In this document: one piece after another, positions 55,160 to 64,000 of the stretch | Layout: the number at the start of each line of letters is the position of its first letter | Numbering within the stretch: the first letter of the stretch is position 1 | Source: Aradus depressus | Taxonomy: Eukaryota > Arthropoda > Insecta > Hemiptera > Aradidae | DNA: 64,000 nt | Reading direction: 5' to 3' | Assembly (NCBI GenBank): GCA_963662175.1 | Contig: OY759218.1 | Location: 54,567,427-54,631,426, forward strand | Translations under genes and position numbers: made by a program | Notes under the pieces: generated by a model | What the model saw: only the letters and a program-made list of their open reading frames with translations | Database searches by the model: none | What the model was told of the DNA's origin: nothing

Positions 55160-55455
55160 TGTATATCTAAGTATGTTTGTTAAAGAGATAATATATATTT
55201 CAGTTTTCTCCTTGTGGTGAACTTCTGTTATTTATATATATCTAAGTAGGTTTGTTGAAGAGATAATATATATTTCAGTTTTCTCCTTGTGGTGAACTTC
55301 TGTTATTTATATATATCTAAGTAGGTTTGTTAAAGAGATAATATATATTTCAGTTTTCTCCTTGTGGTGAACTTCTGTTATTTATATATATCTAAGTAGG
55401 TTTGTTGAAGAGATAATATATATTTAAGTTTTTTCCTCGAGGTGAACTTCTGCTA
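55160..55455. repeat. 75-bp tandem repeat, four units
   Basis: TAAGTAGG or TAAGTATG starts at 55168, 55243, 55318 and 55393. Each unit holds AGATAATATATATTT and CTCCTTGTGGTGAACTTC. The last unit is more diverged. Confidence 0.95.
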
Positions 55456-55894
55456 TACTCGGGGGGGGGGGGGGGGGGGGGGGGGGTGAATGCCCCACTC
55501 AAATACACTAAGAAACCGGGGTAATAAAAATCCGTTTCAACTTATTGTAGCAAAAAATGAGATTTTTAATTTTTTTGGCGATAACCACGTTTTTTACCAA
55601 AATGTCCGTAAATATAACTTTTTGCTTAAGGTAAAGTGAAATTTGACTACGCTGTCGCAATCTACGTTAAATTTCCTAATAGGTGACATGTTTTTTGACA
55701 TGAAAATCGAAAAGATTGAAATAGGAGGCTAACGTTTATTCCAAAATGAACACCTGTTTAAATTGTTAGACAAATTTTCAGTTCATTTTTTTCTACACTA
55801 AGTTGCAACGGATTTTTATTACCCCGGTTTCTTAGTGTACTTGAGTGGGGCATTCACCCCCCCGAGTATTGTCATCTGCTTGCGATACACCCTG
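55455..55894. mobile_element. MITE of the CAGGGTGTATCGCAAG family, left tip lost
   Basis: Right terminus TTGCGATACACCCTG ends at 55894 and is followed by TA. The long terminal repeat (GTGAATGCCCCACTCAA to GGTAATAAAAATCCGTT) is present in both orientations at 55487-55540 and 55800-55860. A G-run (55461-55486) and the tandem repeat replace the left tip. Confidence 0.85.
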
Positions 55895-55896
55895 TA

Positions 55897-56358
55897 TATA
55901 CAGTGTAAACTCCATTTAACGCCACTCAATTTAACGACAAACTCCCTAAAACATTGAAATTACTTGAATCTGGTTGGTTTACCTTGTTGTCCATACAATG
56001 ATACACTCTATGTAGCATCAAACCCACTCTAAATAACGACAACAATACGTCATTGCTAAGCAATAAACAGTACTTTCAAGTTGCCGAATTTAAAAGGAAC
56101 TGAAGCTGTGTACGTTCTTTTGTTTGTTATGTCTTGCTTTATTGTCATGCACGTATTTATCTCGACTGTCGGCATCATACGTACCGAAGATTCTAAGAAA
56201 TTCGTTCTTTTGTTTGTTGTGATTACCTTAAAATACTGGAGCAGCAACAAATGTCAGACGAAGATAACAGACTATACGCAATAAGCGTTGTTATTTGTAT
56301 CAATATTAATGTTTGTTTGTAAATTTTATACTTTATTAGTAAATGCATATTATAATAT
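55897..56358. other. Unassigned; possible pogo/Tigger-like end at 55900
   Basis: ACAGTGTAAACTCCATTTAACG after TATAT resembles the ends of some pogo/Tigger elements. No matching inverted end is in the window. Confidence 0.3.
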
Positions 56359-57032
56359 GTGATGTAAACAACACCTTGACTACGGAACATTTTTTTTATG
56401 AATATTAAAAGACACAATAAAAAAGGTTTTGAAAAGAACAAGGGACATCAAAAAAAAAAAAAAATTAAAAAAAACAGCTGTGAAAACAAATAGAGAAGAG
56501 TGGAGAGGTAGCTCTGGAGCAGTGCACATAAAGTTGAGATGTTTGTTTGTAGAGAAGTTGAACAATTATATGAAAGTTGAGTTATCGAGGTCTAAATTGT
56601 GTGGTAGAAACTTCAAAAGAAGGTACATTTAATCATTTATTTTTTTATATGCCCGAACAAAAGGAAATAGTTTTATGATTTTGTTCTTTTGGTTTTTTTG
56701 TTTTGTTTATTCAAATGTTTAGTTTTTTTTTTATTAAAAAAATGTAAATAAAGAAAATAACCCAATTATTTGTCCTTTAAAATTCTATTCTATTCATCTT
56801 TCCTGTTGGCCCAGTAATATCATTTGAAAAACCTTGGATTAGAATTTAACATTATTTAAAATTATTAAAAAATTGGTATCTTTTTGTAAATCCAAGTGTA
56901 AAGTTTGTTAAATGGAATTTGTTTGTTGTATACGTGTACTTTCTTCAAAATTGCACGTCTTAAATTACACAGGCCAACGATGAAAAAACGTTTTCAATAA
57001 TTTTACCTAATTCCTGTGTTGTTTCTTGTGCT
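56359..57032 (+). repeat. Direct repeat / 5' LTR of element C
   Basis: Pairs with 62205-62922. Shared landmarks: GGGACATCAAA, AACCCAATTATTTGTCCTTT, CTGTTGGCCCAGTAAT and ACACAGGCCAACGATG. Confidence 0.8.
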
Positions 57033-57267
57033 GATAGTAAGGAGGGGGTAAATAAAAATAAAGAGAAAATAGAAGAGGAATCAGATAAGCTAGATAGATT
57101 GATGGAATTCATAACCCAGAAATTAACAAATTTAAGGGTGGTAGAGACAAATTTAAGGAGGGATATGAAAGAGCAAGGAATATATTTAAGGAAGGATATG
57201 AAAGAGCAAGGAATAGATATATTTAAGAGGCGACATTAAAAATTTAGAAGTTAAATTAAATAAAAAG

Positions 57268-57897
57268 GTGGACAATTTGAAGGACCAAATAGAGAATTTG
57301 CAGAAAGATAAACAACGTTTAGGAAATCGAATAGATAAAGCAGGAGAAAACTTAGAAAAGCACTTTAATTTAAAAATTAACAAGTTGGATGAAGGGAATT
57401 CCGAAGTAGAAAAAGAGGTTCTTATTATTAACAGTCAGTCACAAGTTGATGAGGTAGAAGGAACAGAGAATAACAGTGGGGAGGAACAGACCGAAATTTT
57501 AGAGAAAGAGGTGGAGGAAGAGAGTAAAAAAGTAGAAAAATTAGTATTAAGTGAAATTGAAGAAAATAGGATGAATGTTGATGTGGATGGACAGAGTGAA
57601 AGGAACATTTTGATGTTATTAGACAAAACAAACGAACAGACTGAGGACAACAAACAAAAGACAAATTTTAATTTTATAGAAAATATAGTAGAAACCTACA
57701 GACATACTGGAAATAGAATGAAGTCTAATAAAAGATATAAGAACAATTTCAAAAAGAGAGTAAAAGAATTTGAACAGGTATTAAGGACAAAATTAACACT
57801 GAATAAATATTTAGAGAAGGGGGATGGGATGTTTAGAGACACCATTCGCCGGGGCATCCGGAAAAAGAAAGAATTAAATTTGGGCTTTGCTATATAA
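57268..57897 (+). CDS. Coiled-coil protein of element C (gag-like)
   Basis: 209 codons. Residues 1-110 are a charged coiled coil (MDNLKDQIENLQKDKQRLGN, VEKEVLIINSQ, EKEVEEESKKVEKL). The end is basic (RMKSNKRYKNNFKKRVKEF, RDTIRRGIRKKKELN). The coiled coil continues upstream to about 57050 in another frame (EEESDKLDRLMEF, NLRRDMKEQG twice), so a frameshift near 57215-57225 splits a gag-like gene of about 280 codons. No protease, RT or zinc knuckle. Placed between two LTR-like repeats, it is most likely a gag remnant; the assignment rests on context, not on a named domain. Confidence 0.5.
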   Translation: MDNLKDQIENLQKDKQRLGNRIDKAGENLEKHFNLKINKLDEGNSEVEKEVLIINSQSQVDEVEGTENNSGEEQTEILEKEVEEESKKVEKLVLSEIEENRMNVDVDGQSERNILMLLDKTNEQTEDNKQKTNFNFIENIVETYRHTGNRMKSNKRYKNNFKKRVKEFEQVLRTKLTLNKYLEKGDGMFRDTIRRGIRKKKELNLGFAI

Positions 57898-58687
57898 TAA
57901 CGAAGTGACATTGGACTAATATAATAGTATGGATGATACATTTATTTTTTGAATGAGAGAATTTTGGTACATGAAGAGTATGGATGAATTTTGGTATAGT
58001 TCTGCGTTGAAATTAACTAGGATTTATTTTTTTTTAGGATTAGATTATATGTTAGGATCAATATAAAATTAAACTAGAATTATATTTAGGGATTAGTCAT
58101 CCAAATTTAATATATACAAATTATTTATTTGAGACTTACTTGTTAATAATGATATTATAGAAAATTAAAACATATACAGACAGCTGATTTTTTTTTAACG
58201 AACATAATATGGAAGAAGCTAGATTTTTTTTATTACAAAATGTTAGAAAGATAAAATTCAGCAGGCTGAGAGATGCCTAGATCTCTTTGGAGTCATGACG
58301 AACTTCCTGAAGCCGAGTCAACAGGACAGATTTTCTGTCTCGGAACTGCTCAGCTAGGATACCGGACGTGAATAAATCATAATAATATTATAAATTAGAA
58401 AGACGAACGAAACTATTTAGAAGCCTTGAAAGGATAATATATTTTATAAATTGTATGTAAGCATAAATTATTAAATTTTTGTTATTATAAATTCTATTAT
58501 TTAGAAAAATGTATTTATTACTTTGAGTAACGTTTTTTTTACGTAAATTTTTTTTAATTGAGAGAGTAGATGTGAATGGGAAGAGTTGTAGAAGCACATT
58601 ATATACCATTAGGAATAGGAACAAACAAAGGGTATATTAATTAGAAAAGTTTTGAATTGAAGATGATTTTTTTTGTCGACTAGACAG
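57898..58687. other. Non-coding interior of element C
   Basis: AT-rich. One less AT-rich patch lies at 58260-58370 (GCCGAGTCAACAGGACAG). No ORF with motifs. Confidence 0.45.
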
Positions 58688-58693
58688 AACTAG

Positions 58694-58744
<51 letters not shown>
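58688..58744. repeat. (TA)n microsatellite
   Basis: About 28 TA units following AGAACTAGCGA. Confidence 0.95.
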
Positions 58745-58746
<2 letters not shown>

Positions 58747-59506
58747 AGATTTATGATGCAATGTTGGTTGCCTACCTGAGATAGGAGGAACCGTCTTTTT
58801 CCTACGTCGACGATGAAGTTATTATTATTATTAGGGAGTTATTATAGAGAAGGAAGTTGAAGTAAAAAAAAATAAAAAATATGTGAGATACATTCTTTTT
58901 AGTTAGGAAGTATGAAGGACGTCTCAAAGAATTTTAAACCTCAAAAGACAAGTATTATATACAGGGTGTCCCAGCATGAAGGTAAAAAACTTTGAGGTCT
59001 AAAAGGAAATTTAATTTTGAACAAAAAATTTCCTATAAACATAGGTCCTATTCGGAACCGTTTCAGAAATATTCAATATCTTCCAATTTTTGTACTTAGC
59101 ACTATTTTTTTGCATAAAATCTTATATTCCTCCTTGAGTATAAGAGATAACACAAATTTAATTATATCATCATAAAGAGCGGTAAATTACCTTTAAAATA
59201 AGTTCACTTTATTATCACAATTACAAGAATTTGACAGTTTATAGGGAGCATAAACCGAAGGACTGTGTAATTCGGAAATTCTTTGGCAAAGTGTAGCTCA
59301 CGTTTATTCAGAAAAATGTCATTGTATATCTTAATTTTTATCTAGAAAACTTGTGCCTTTAATAAGCTTTCAAACGATAAAACATTATATTACATGACCC
59401 TTATACTTGTGTAGCAATATTACGGTTTTAGTGAAAAAAGAAGGTAAAAGTAAATGACATGTCTCATAATCCATACAGTGTTTATAATGAATTGAGGATT
59501 ACTATA

Positions 59507-60808
59507 TAGGGTGTCCCAGCATGGAGGTAAAAACTTTGAGGTCTTAAAGGAAATTTAATTTTGAACAAAAAATTTCCTATAAACAAGGTCCGATTTGGAA
59601 CCGTTTCAGAAATATTCAACATCTTCCAATTTTTGTACTTAGCACTGTTTTTTTGCATAAAATCTCTTATTCCTCCTTAAGTATAAGAGCTAACACAAAG
59701 TTAATTCTACCATCATAAAGAGCGATAAATTACCTTTTAAATAAGTTCACTTTATCAGAAAATTGATTCAGACATCCATCACATAAGGTATTTCATTCTA
59801 TACACAATAGAGCTAAACAGCACCTATAGCGGTCGGTAACTGATTGAACTACTGTTTTCATATCTTCTTGTAGTCGTAACTGCTCGAAGCCCAGTGTAAT
59901 GCGGCCGCCTTAAGTTATTAGAGTAATGGACAGGACAGCCATCTAACTGCATCCACATGTTTTGCCTGGTACGCAATGGTATACCCTCCAACAAGCCAGA
60001 GAAGTCGGTTTCAAGAAAGTGGAGAAATGATATGCCGTTAACTCTCTGTGGAAGAAAGTAAGGGCCTATGAGATATCGGTCCACAATCCCAGCCCAAACA
60101 TTCACAGAAAACTGTCGCTGGAATGAATATGGTCGACAGACATGGGGATTTTCAACTGTCCAATGATGACTATTGTGAAAATTAACTGCACCAGTCCTTA
60201 TGAATGTAGACTCATCTGTCCCTAAAAACTTCGTGGTGATCTCGTGAGACTTGAACCAGTCACAAAACTTAATTCTTTGTTGACGATCCTTCTCAGTCAA
60301 TTCTTGTACAGGTTTGTCGTGAAATGCATGAAAACCGTTTTTACTTAATAATCTTTGAACGGTCGATTTCGATTCTTTGAGTTCATTCGCAGCCCTTCGT
60401 AGACTCGTTCGAAATGGTGTAAAATATGTTCTCGTTCCTTTTTAGGTACCTACTCCAAGAGCCTCTGACGGCCGAGGAGCTAGAAATCCAGTTTCACAAG
60501 GTCTATTGTGTATAGAATGAAATACCTTATGTGATGGATGTTTGAACCAATTTACTGATAAAGTGAACTTATTTTAAATGTAATTTTCCGCTCTTTATAA
60601 TGGTATAATTAACTTTGTGTTAGCTCTTATACTTAAGGAGGAATAAGAGATTTTATGCAAAAAAACAGTGCTAAGTACAAAAATTGGAAGATGTTGAATA
60701 TTTCTGAAACGGTTCCAAATCGGACCTATGTTTATAGGAAATTTTTTGTGCAAAATTAAATTTCCTTTAAGACCTCAAAGTTTTTTACATCCATGCTGGG
60801 ACACCCTG
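59507..60808 (-). mobile_element. Inner transposon with 305-bp inverted repeats and transposase remnant
   Basis: Left end TAGGGTGTCCCAGCATGG (first base C to T) and right end CCATGCTGGGACACCCTG. Inverted repeats 59507-59810 and 60503-60808. TA duplication at 59505-59506 and 60809-60810. The core 59811-60502 codes for transposase on the minus strand. Confidence 0.9.
59824..60465 (-). pseudogene. Tc1/mariner-superfamily (IS630-like) transposase remnant
   Basis: On the minus strand an N-terminal helix-turn-helix segment (RRAANELKESKSTVQRLL, before the main open frame) leads into the frame 60300-59824 with KFLGTDESTFIRTG (first catalytic Asp), HHWTVENPH, FSVNVWAGI, LIGPYFLP and MWMQLDGCPVHYS (second Asp). 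The part with the third acidic residue, normally 34-40 residues on, is deleted; the frame ends in unrelated residues. The protein is therefore inactive. The inverted repeats may still respond to transposase made elsewhere. Confidence 0.8.
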
Positions 60809-61356
60809 TATAGTAATCCTCAATTCATTGTAAACACTGTATGGATTATGAGACATGTCATTTATTTTTACCTTATTTTTTCACTAAAACCATAATATTG
60901 CTACACAAGTATAAGGGTCATGTAATATAATGTGTTATCGTTTGAAAGCTTATTAAATGCAGAAGTTTTCTAGATAAAAATTAAGATATACAATAAGGAC
61001 ATTTTTCTGAATAAACGTGAGCTACAGTTTGCCAAAGAATTTCCGAATTACACAGTCCTTCGGTTTATGCTGCCTATAAACTGTCAAATTCTTGTAATTG
61101 TAATAATAAAGTGAACTTATTTTAAAGGTAATTTACCGCTCTTTATGATGGTATAATTAACTTTGTGTTAGTTCTTATACTTAAGGAGGAATAAGAGATT
61201 TTATGCAAAAAGATAGTGCTAAGTACAAAAATTGGAAGATGTTGGATATTTCTGAAACGGTTCCGAATCGGACCTATGTTTATAGGAAATTTTTTGTTCA
61301 AAATTAAATTTCCTTTAAGACCTGAAAGTTTTTTACCTCCATGCTGGGACACCCTG

Positions 61357-62204
61357 TATATTAAATAAATTAAATTTGTATTTCTTATTACCCGGCGTGA
61401 GGCCTAATTTTGATTGCTATGTAATACCTTTTTTGGAAGTGTAAAAAAAATATATATATATATATATACAGAAGGATTTATTTAATTTTTATTTCAAGTA
61501 ATTTTTTTATATACAATCTTTTTATATAAATATTTTGAATACATACAATTGTATATTGATGGTAAAGGCGGAAAGTAAAATGAATTGGCAATTTCTTAAA
61601 TCTGTATGCAACATGATTATTTCCAAACTTAATTTCATGACTATGACTGATCCTGTAAATATGTAAAAATTTAGTATTATGTTATTTTTTTTTATGTTCA
61701 ATTGGTTCCAATTTTTATAAATTTAAGTTAACATTTTCTTTAGGTTAAGGATTAATTGTAAACTTTTAGATTAAGATTTGTTTTTGTTTAATAGAAATTA
61801 AGTACATATATAAGTTTAATAATTGTAAATAGTAATTATAAAATAAAAAATGGGCATATATATAAAAAGAGCGTCGAATTGGGCATATAAAAAATAAATC
61901 AGTGAGTGTAAGTGAGAGAGAGAGACTTCCATACATCGTTGAGCAATGAGTTGAAGACACCAAGGAGCCAGCCAACATGTGCGTTCGAGGAGGAAGCTAG
62001 TCTACCTGTGTATTGGAGGAGGAGCCTATCATGTGAATTGGAGGAAGACGTTAATCCATCTGTGTATTGAAGGAGGAAGCGTATCATGTGGATTCGAGGA
62101 AGAAGCTAATCAACCTGTGTATTGGAAGAATTTAAATCTAAAAGAACTTATAAAAAAAAAAATTTGTGAACAAACATTTTTTTTAAAAAGAAGGAAAAGG
62201 CAAA
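61357..62204. repeat. Interior of element C with 54-bp tandem repeat (61975-62130)
   Basis: TGTGTATTGGAGG-type units start at 62007, 62061 and 62116, with GGAGGAAG and TATCATGTGRATT in each. 61450-61800 is AT-rich without features. Confidence 0.7.
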
Positions 62205-62922
62205 TGTGATGTAAACTACGGAACATTTTTTTTATGAATACAAAAAGTAATTTTTTTTATTATAATATATATATATATATATTATATATATATCTAGGTC
62301 TTGAAAAAAACAAGGGACATCAAATAAAAGAAATCAAAAAGAACAGCTGTGAGATAAAATAAAATAAGAGTCTGTTTGTAAATTGAGTTGTTTTTAATTA
62401 GTGAAATTGAACAATAATTTAAAATGTGACTGAAGGTGGAATTGAAGTGTGAAGAGTTGTCGGATCTGGATTGTGTGGTAGAGGCGTCAAGGAGGTACAT
62501 TTAATCATTTATATTTTTCAATATGCCCAAACAAAAAGAATAGTTTTTAGGTTTAAGTTTTATGATTTTGTTCTATTGTTTTTTCTTTTGCTTTGTGTGT
62601 TTAATGTTTAGTTTTTTTAAATTAAAATATGTAAATAAGGAAAATAACCCAATTATTTGTCCTTTTAAAATTTTATTCTATTCATCTTCCCTGTTGGCCC
62701 AGTAATCTCATTTGAAAACCTTTGGATTAGAATTTAATATTATTTAAAATTATTTAAAAATTGGTATCTTTTTGTAAATCCAAGTGTAAAGTTTGTTAAA
62801 TGGAATTTGTTTGTTGTATACGTGTACTTTCTTCAAAATTGCACGTCTTAAATTACACAGGCCAACGATGAAAAAACGTTTTCAATAATTTTACCTAATT
62901 CCTGTGTTGTTTCTTGTGCTGA
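62205..62922 (+). repeat. Direct repeat / 3' LTR of element C
   Basis: Starts TGTGATGTAAAC after a purine tract and ends GTGCTGAT like the first copy. It contains a (TA)n at 62262-62292 that is absent from the first copy. Confidence 0.8.
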
Positions 62923-63039
62923 TTCCAAAAATATTAATAAAAAAAGTCGTATCACCCACCAATTTCTCACATTTTAATATTTAAAAAAATATAATATAAT
63001 ATAAGAGTTAATACAATTCAAATACCCCGCCAAAAATTA

Positions 63040-64000
63040 ATCAGTAACATCCTGTCCCTGAGCCATCTCAGTCTATTGATGATGTTTTACAGTCCAGTCC
63101 CGAATTTAACAAGAGTGATGATGAGTTCCAATGTTCTCCAGAAAATTTAAAACCACAGTTGTTTACACAAGCTGAGTTGAATGATTTAGTGAGAGATTTG
63201 GGTTTGACTAAGGAAAAAGCAGAATTGCTTGGTTCTAGACTGAAAGAAAAACATTTATTGGAATGTGGAACATCTATTTACCATTATAGAACAAGAGATC
63301 AACAGTTTGCTCAATTTTTCAAGCAGGAAGAGGATTTGGTTTACTGCCATGATATTGGCAGTCTAATGAATGAATTTGGCATTGAGTACAAGAAGGAAGA
63401 TTGGAGACTTTTTATAGATTCATCAAAAACTAGTTTAAAAGGTGTTCTGTTACACGATGGAAACACTTATGCTTCATTGCCTGTTGCTCATTCAGTCCAT
63501 ATGAAGGAAACTTACGAAAATCTTAACATAATTTTACAGAAAATTAACTATACAGCTCACGATTGGATGCTATGTGGAGATTTGAAAGTTGTCTCCATGC
63601 TCCTTAGTCAACAAAAGGGATTTACAAAGTTTCCATGTTTTATATGTGAGTGGGAAAGCGAGCAAGGGATCAACATTGGTCCAAAAAACAATGGCCCGTA
63701 AGAAACATTTTGACACCTGGCGAGAAGAACATTTTGCATAAAACTTTAGTAGACCCAAAAAAGATTCTTCTACCACCACTACACATAAAGTTGGGCTTAA
63801 TGAAACAATTTGTATAAGCTTTGCCTAAAGATGGTGATTGTTTTTAATATGTGTGTAGAAAATGTCCTCATTTATCAGAAGCTAAACTAAAAGAAGGGGT
63901 TTTCGTTGGACCTGATATTCGTAAAATGATGTTCGATTCTAGCTTCGAAGCAACGATGAGTACAAAAGAAAAAGAGGCTTGGATATCATTTAAAGAAGTT
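63040..64000 (+). pseudogene. Repetitive arthropod protein family, broken, runs off the right edge
   Basis: Open from about 63040 (PEPSQSIDDVLQSSPEFN) through TQAELNDLVRDLGLTKEKAE, LGSRLKEKHLLECGTSIY, EDLVYCHDIGSLMNEFGIEY, DWRLFIDSSKTSLKGVLLHD, HSVHMKETYENL and MLCGDLKVVSMLLSQQKGF to CFICEW. The frame shifts near 63675-63695 and goes on with LVDPKKILLPPLHIKLGLM, VGPDIRKMMFDSSFE and KEKEAWISFKEV at the window edge, with in-frame stops near 63815 and 63844. I recognise this order from multi-copy arthropod proteins of unknown function, with a possible zinc site in CFIC. It behaves like a mobile-element gene. No enzyme class can be named from sequence. Confidence 0.65.

Larger units (their letters stand above)
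58962..61356. mobile_element. Nested palindromic Tc1/mariner-superfamily elements
   Basis: Outer ends CAGGGTGTCCCAGCATG (58962) and its reverse complement (ending 61356), flanked by TA. The outer element is an almost perfect palindrome with arms 58962-59504 and 60811-61356. Its centre reads GGATTACTA-TA-TAGTAATCC when the inner insertion is removed. The inner element (59507-60808) has the same kind of ends and 305-bp inverted repeats. Confidence 0.9.
56359..62922 (+). mobile_element. LTR-like element C, non-autonomous
   Basis: Two direct repeats, 56359-57032 and 62205-62922, start TGTGATGTAAAC and share blocks to TTTCTTGTGCTGAT. A purine tract (AAGAAGGAAAAGGCAAA) precedes the second copy, as before a 3' LTR. 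One coiled-coil ORF follows the first copy. The TG start is convincing; no CA end, primer site or target duplication is clear. A palindromic DNA transposon (58962-61356) is nested inside. Confidence 0.55.

Overview
This window comes from a eukaryotic genome, almost certainly an arthropod and probably an insect. It is AT-rich and dense in mobile DNA. The evidence is the element set: an R1-clade non-LTR retrotransposon, Jockey- and LOA-type LINEs, LTR elements primed by tRNA-Lys with LTRs of about 1.0-1.2 kb (Osvaldo/Ulysses-like), Helitrons starting TC-TATATAATAAAAATGA, a tRNA-derived SINE, mariner, hAT, and repetitive protein families I know only from multi-copy arthropod loci. I see no host single-copy gene, rRNA or functional tRNA. 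The order of the insect cannot be fixed from this sequence.

Layout. 1-4250 is a minus-strand Helitron whose body is a 143-bp minisatellite; an R1-clade element with an intact reading frame and a 12-bp target duplication sits inside it. 6091-6400 is a 122-bp-arm hairpin. 6418-11839 is a complete non-autonomous LTR retrotransposon; after a (TA)n tract a second LTR follows (11908 to about 13140), then a LOA-like LINE with its middle deleted (13160-14515). 14956-20506 is a head-to-tail array of three Helitrons; the second carries a 172-bp insert with a 12-bp duplication and the third an RNase H LINE fragment. 21811-23017 is a solo LTR with a 4-bp duplication. 23322-28560 holds a SINE, a 22-bp tandem repeat, an RT relic and unassigned DNA.

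28577-29725 is the gag gene of a relative of the tRNA-Lys element. 29826-34678 is a second LTR element (B) with one coiled-coil ORF and a 413-bp-arm inverted repeat. A minus-strand LTR (about 39676 to 35170) is split by a Jockey element with an intact 903-codon endonuclease/RT ORF. 39713-45235 is a truncated Helitron fused to a second copy of the non-autonomous LTR element. 46586-47490 is an internally deleted hAT with a perfect 8-bp duplication. 47612-50408 holds a piggyBac-like end and a broken gene with a SDGCxGQNKN motif. 51987-53635 is a mariner interrupted by a SINE. 54816-54895 is an 80-bp palindrome. 56359-62922 is a third LTR-like element (C) with one coiled-coil ORF, carrying a 2.4-kb nested palindrome made of two Tc1/mariner-superfamily copies. 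The window ends in a decayed repetitive gene (63040-64000).

The main biological story is parasitism among transposons. Two loci (7915-8847 and 41774-42520) carry the same in-frame fusion of the N-terminal half of gag to the C-terminal end of integrase, joined at the same point. One deletion therefore made a pol-less element that has since multiplied, presumably using enzymes from an intact relative. Elements B and C also keep a gag-like coiled-coil ORF and no visible pol. Nesting gives a relative order for many insertions.
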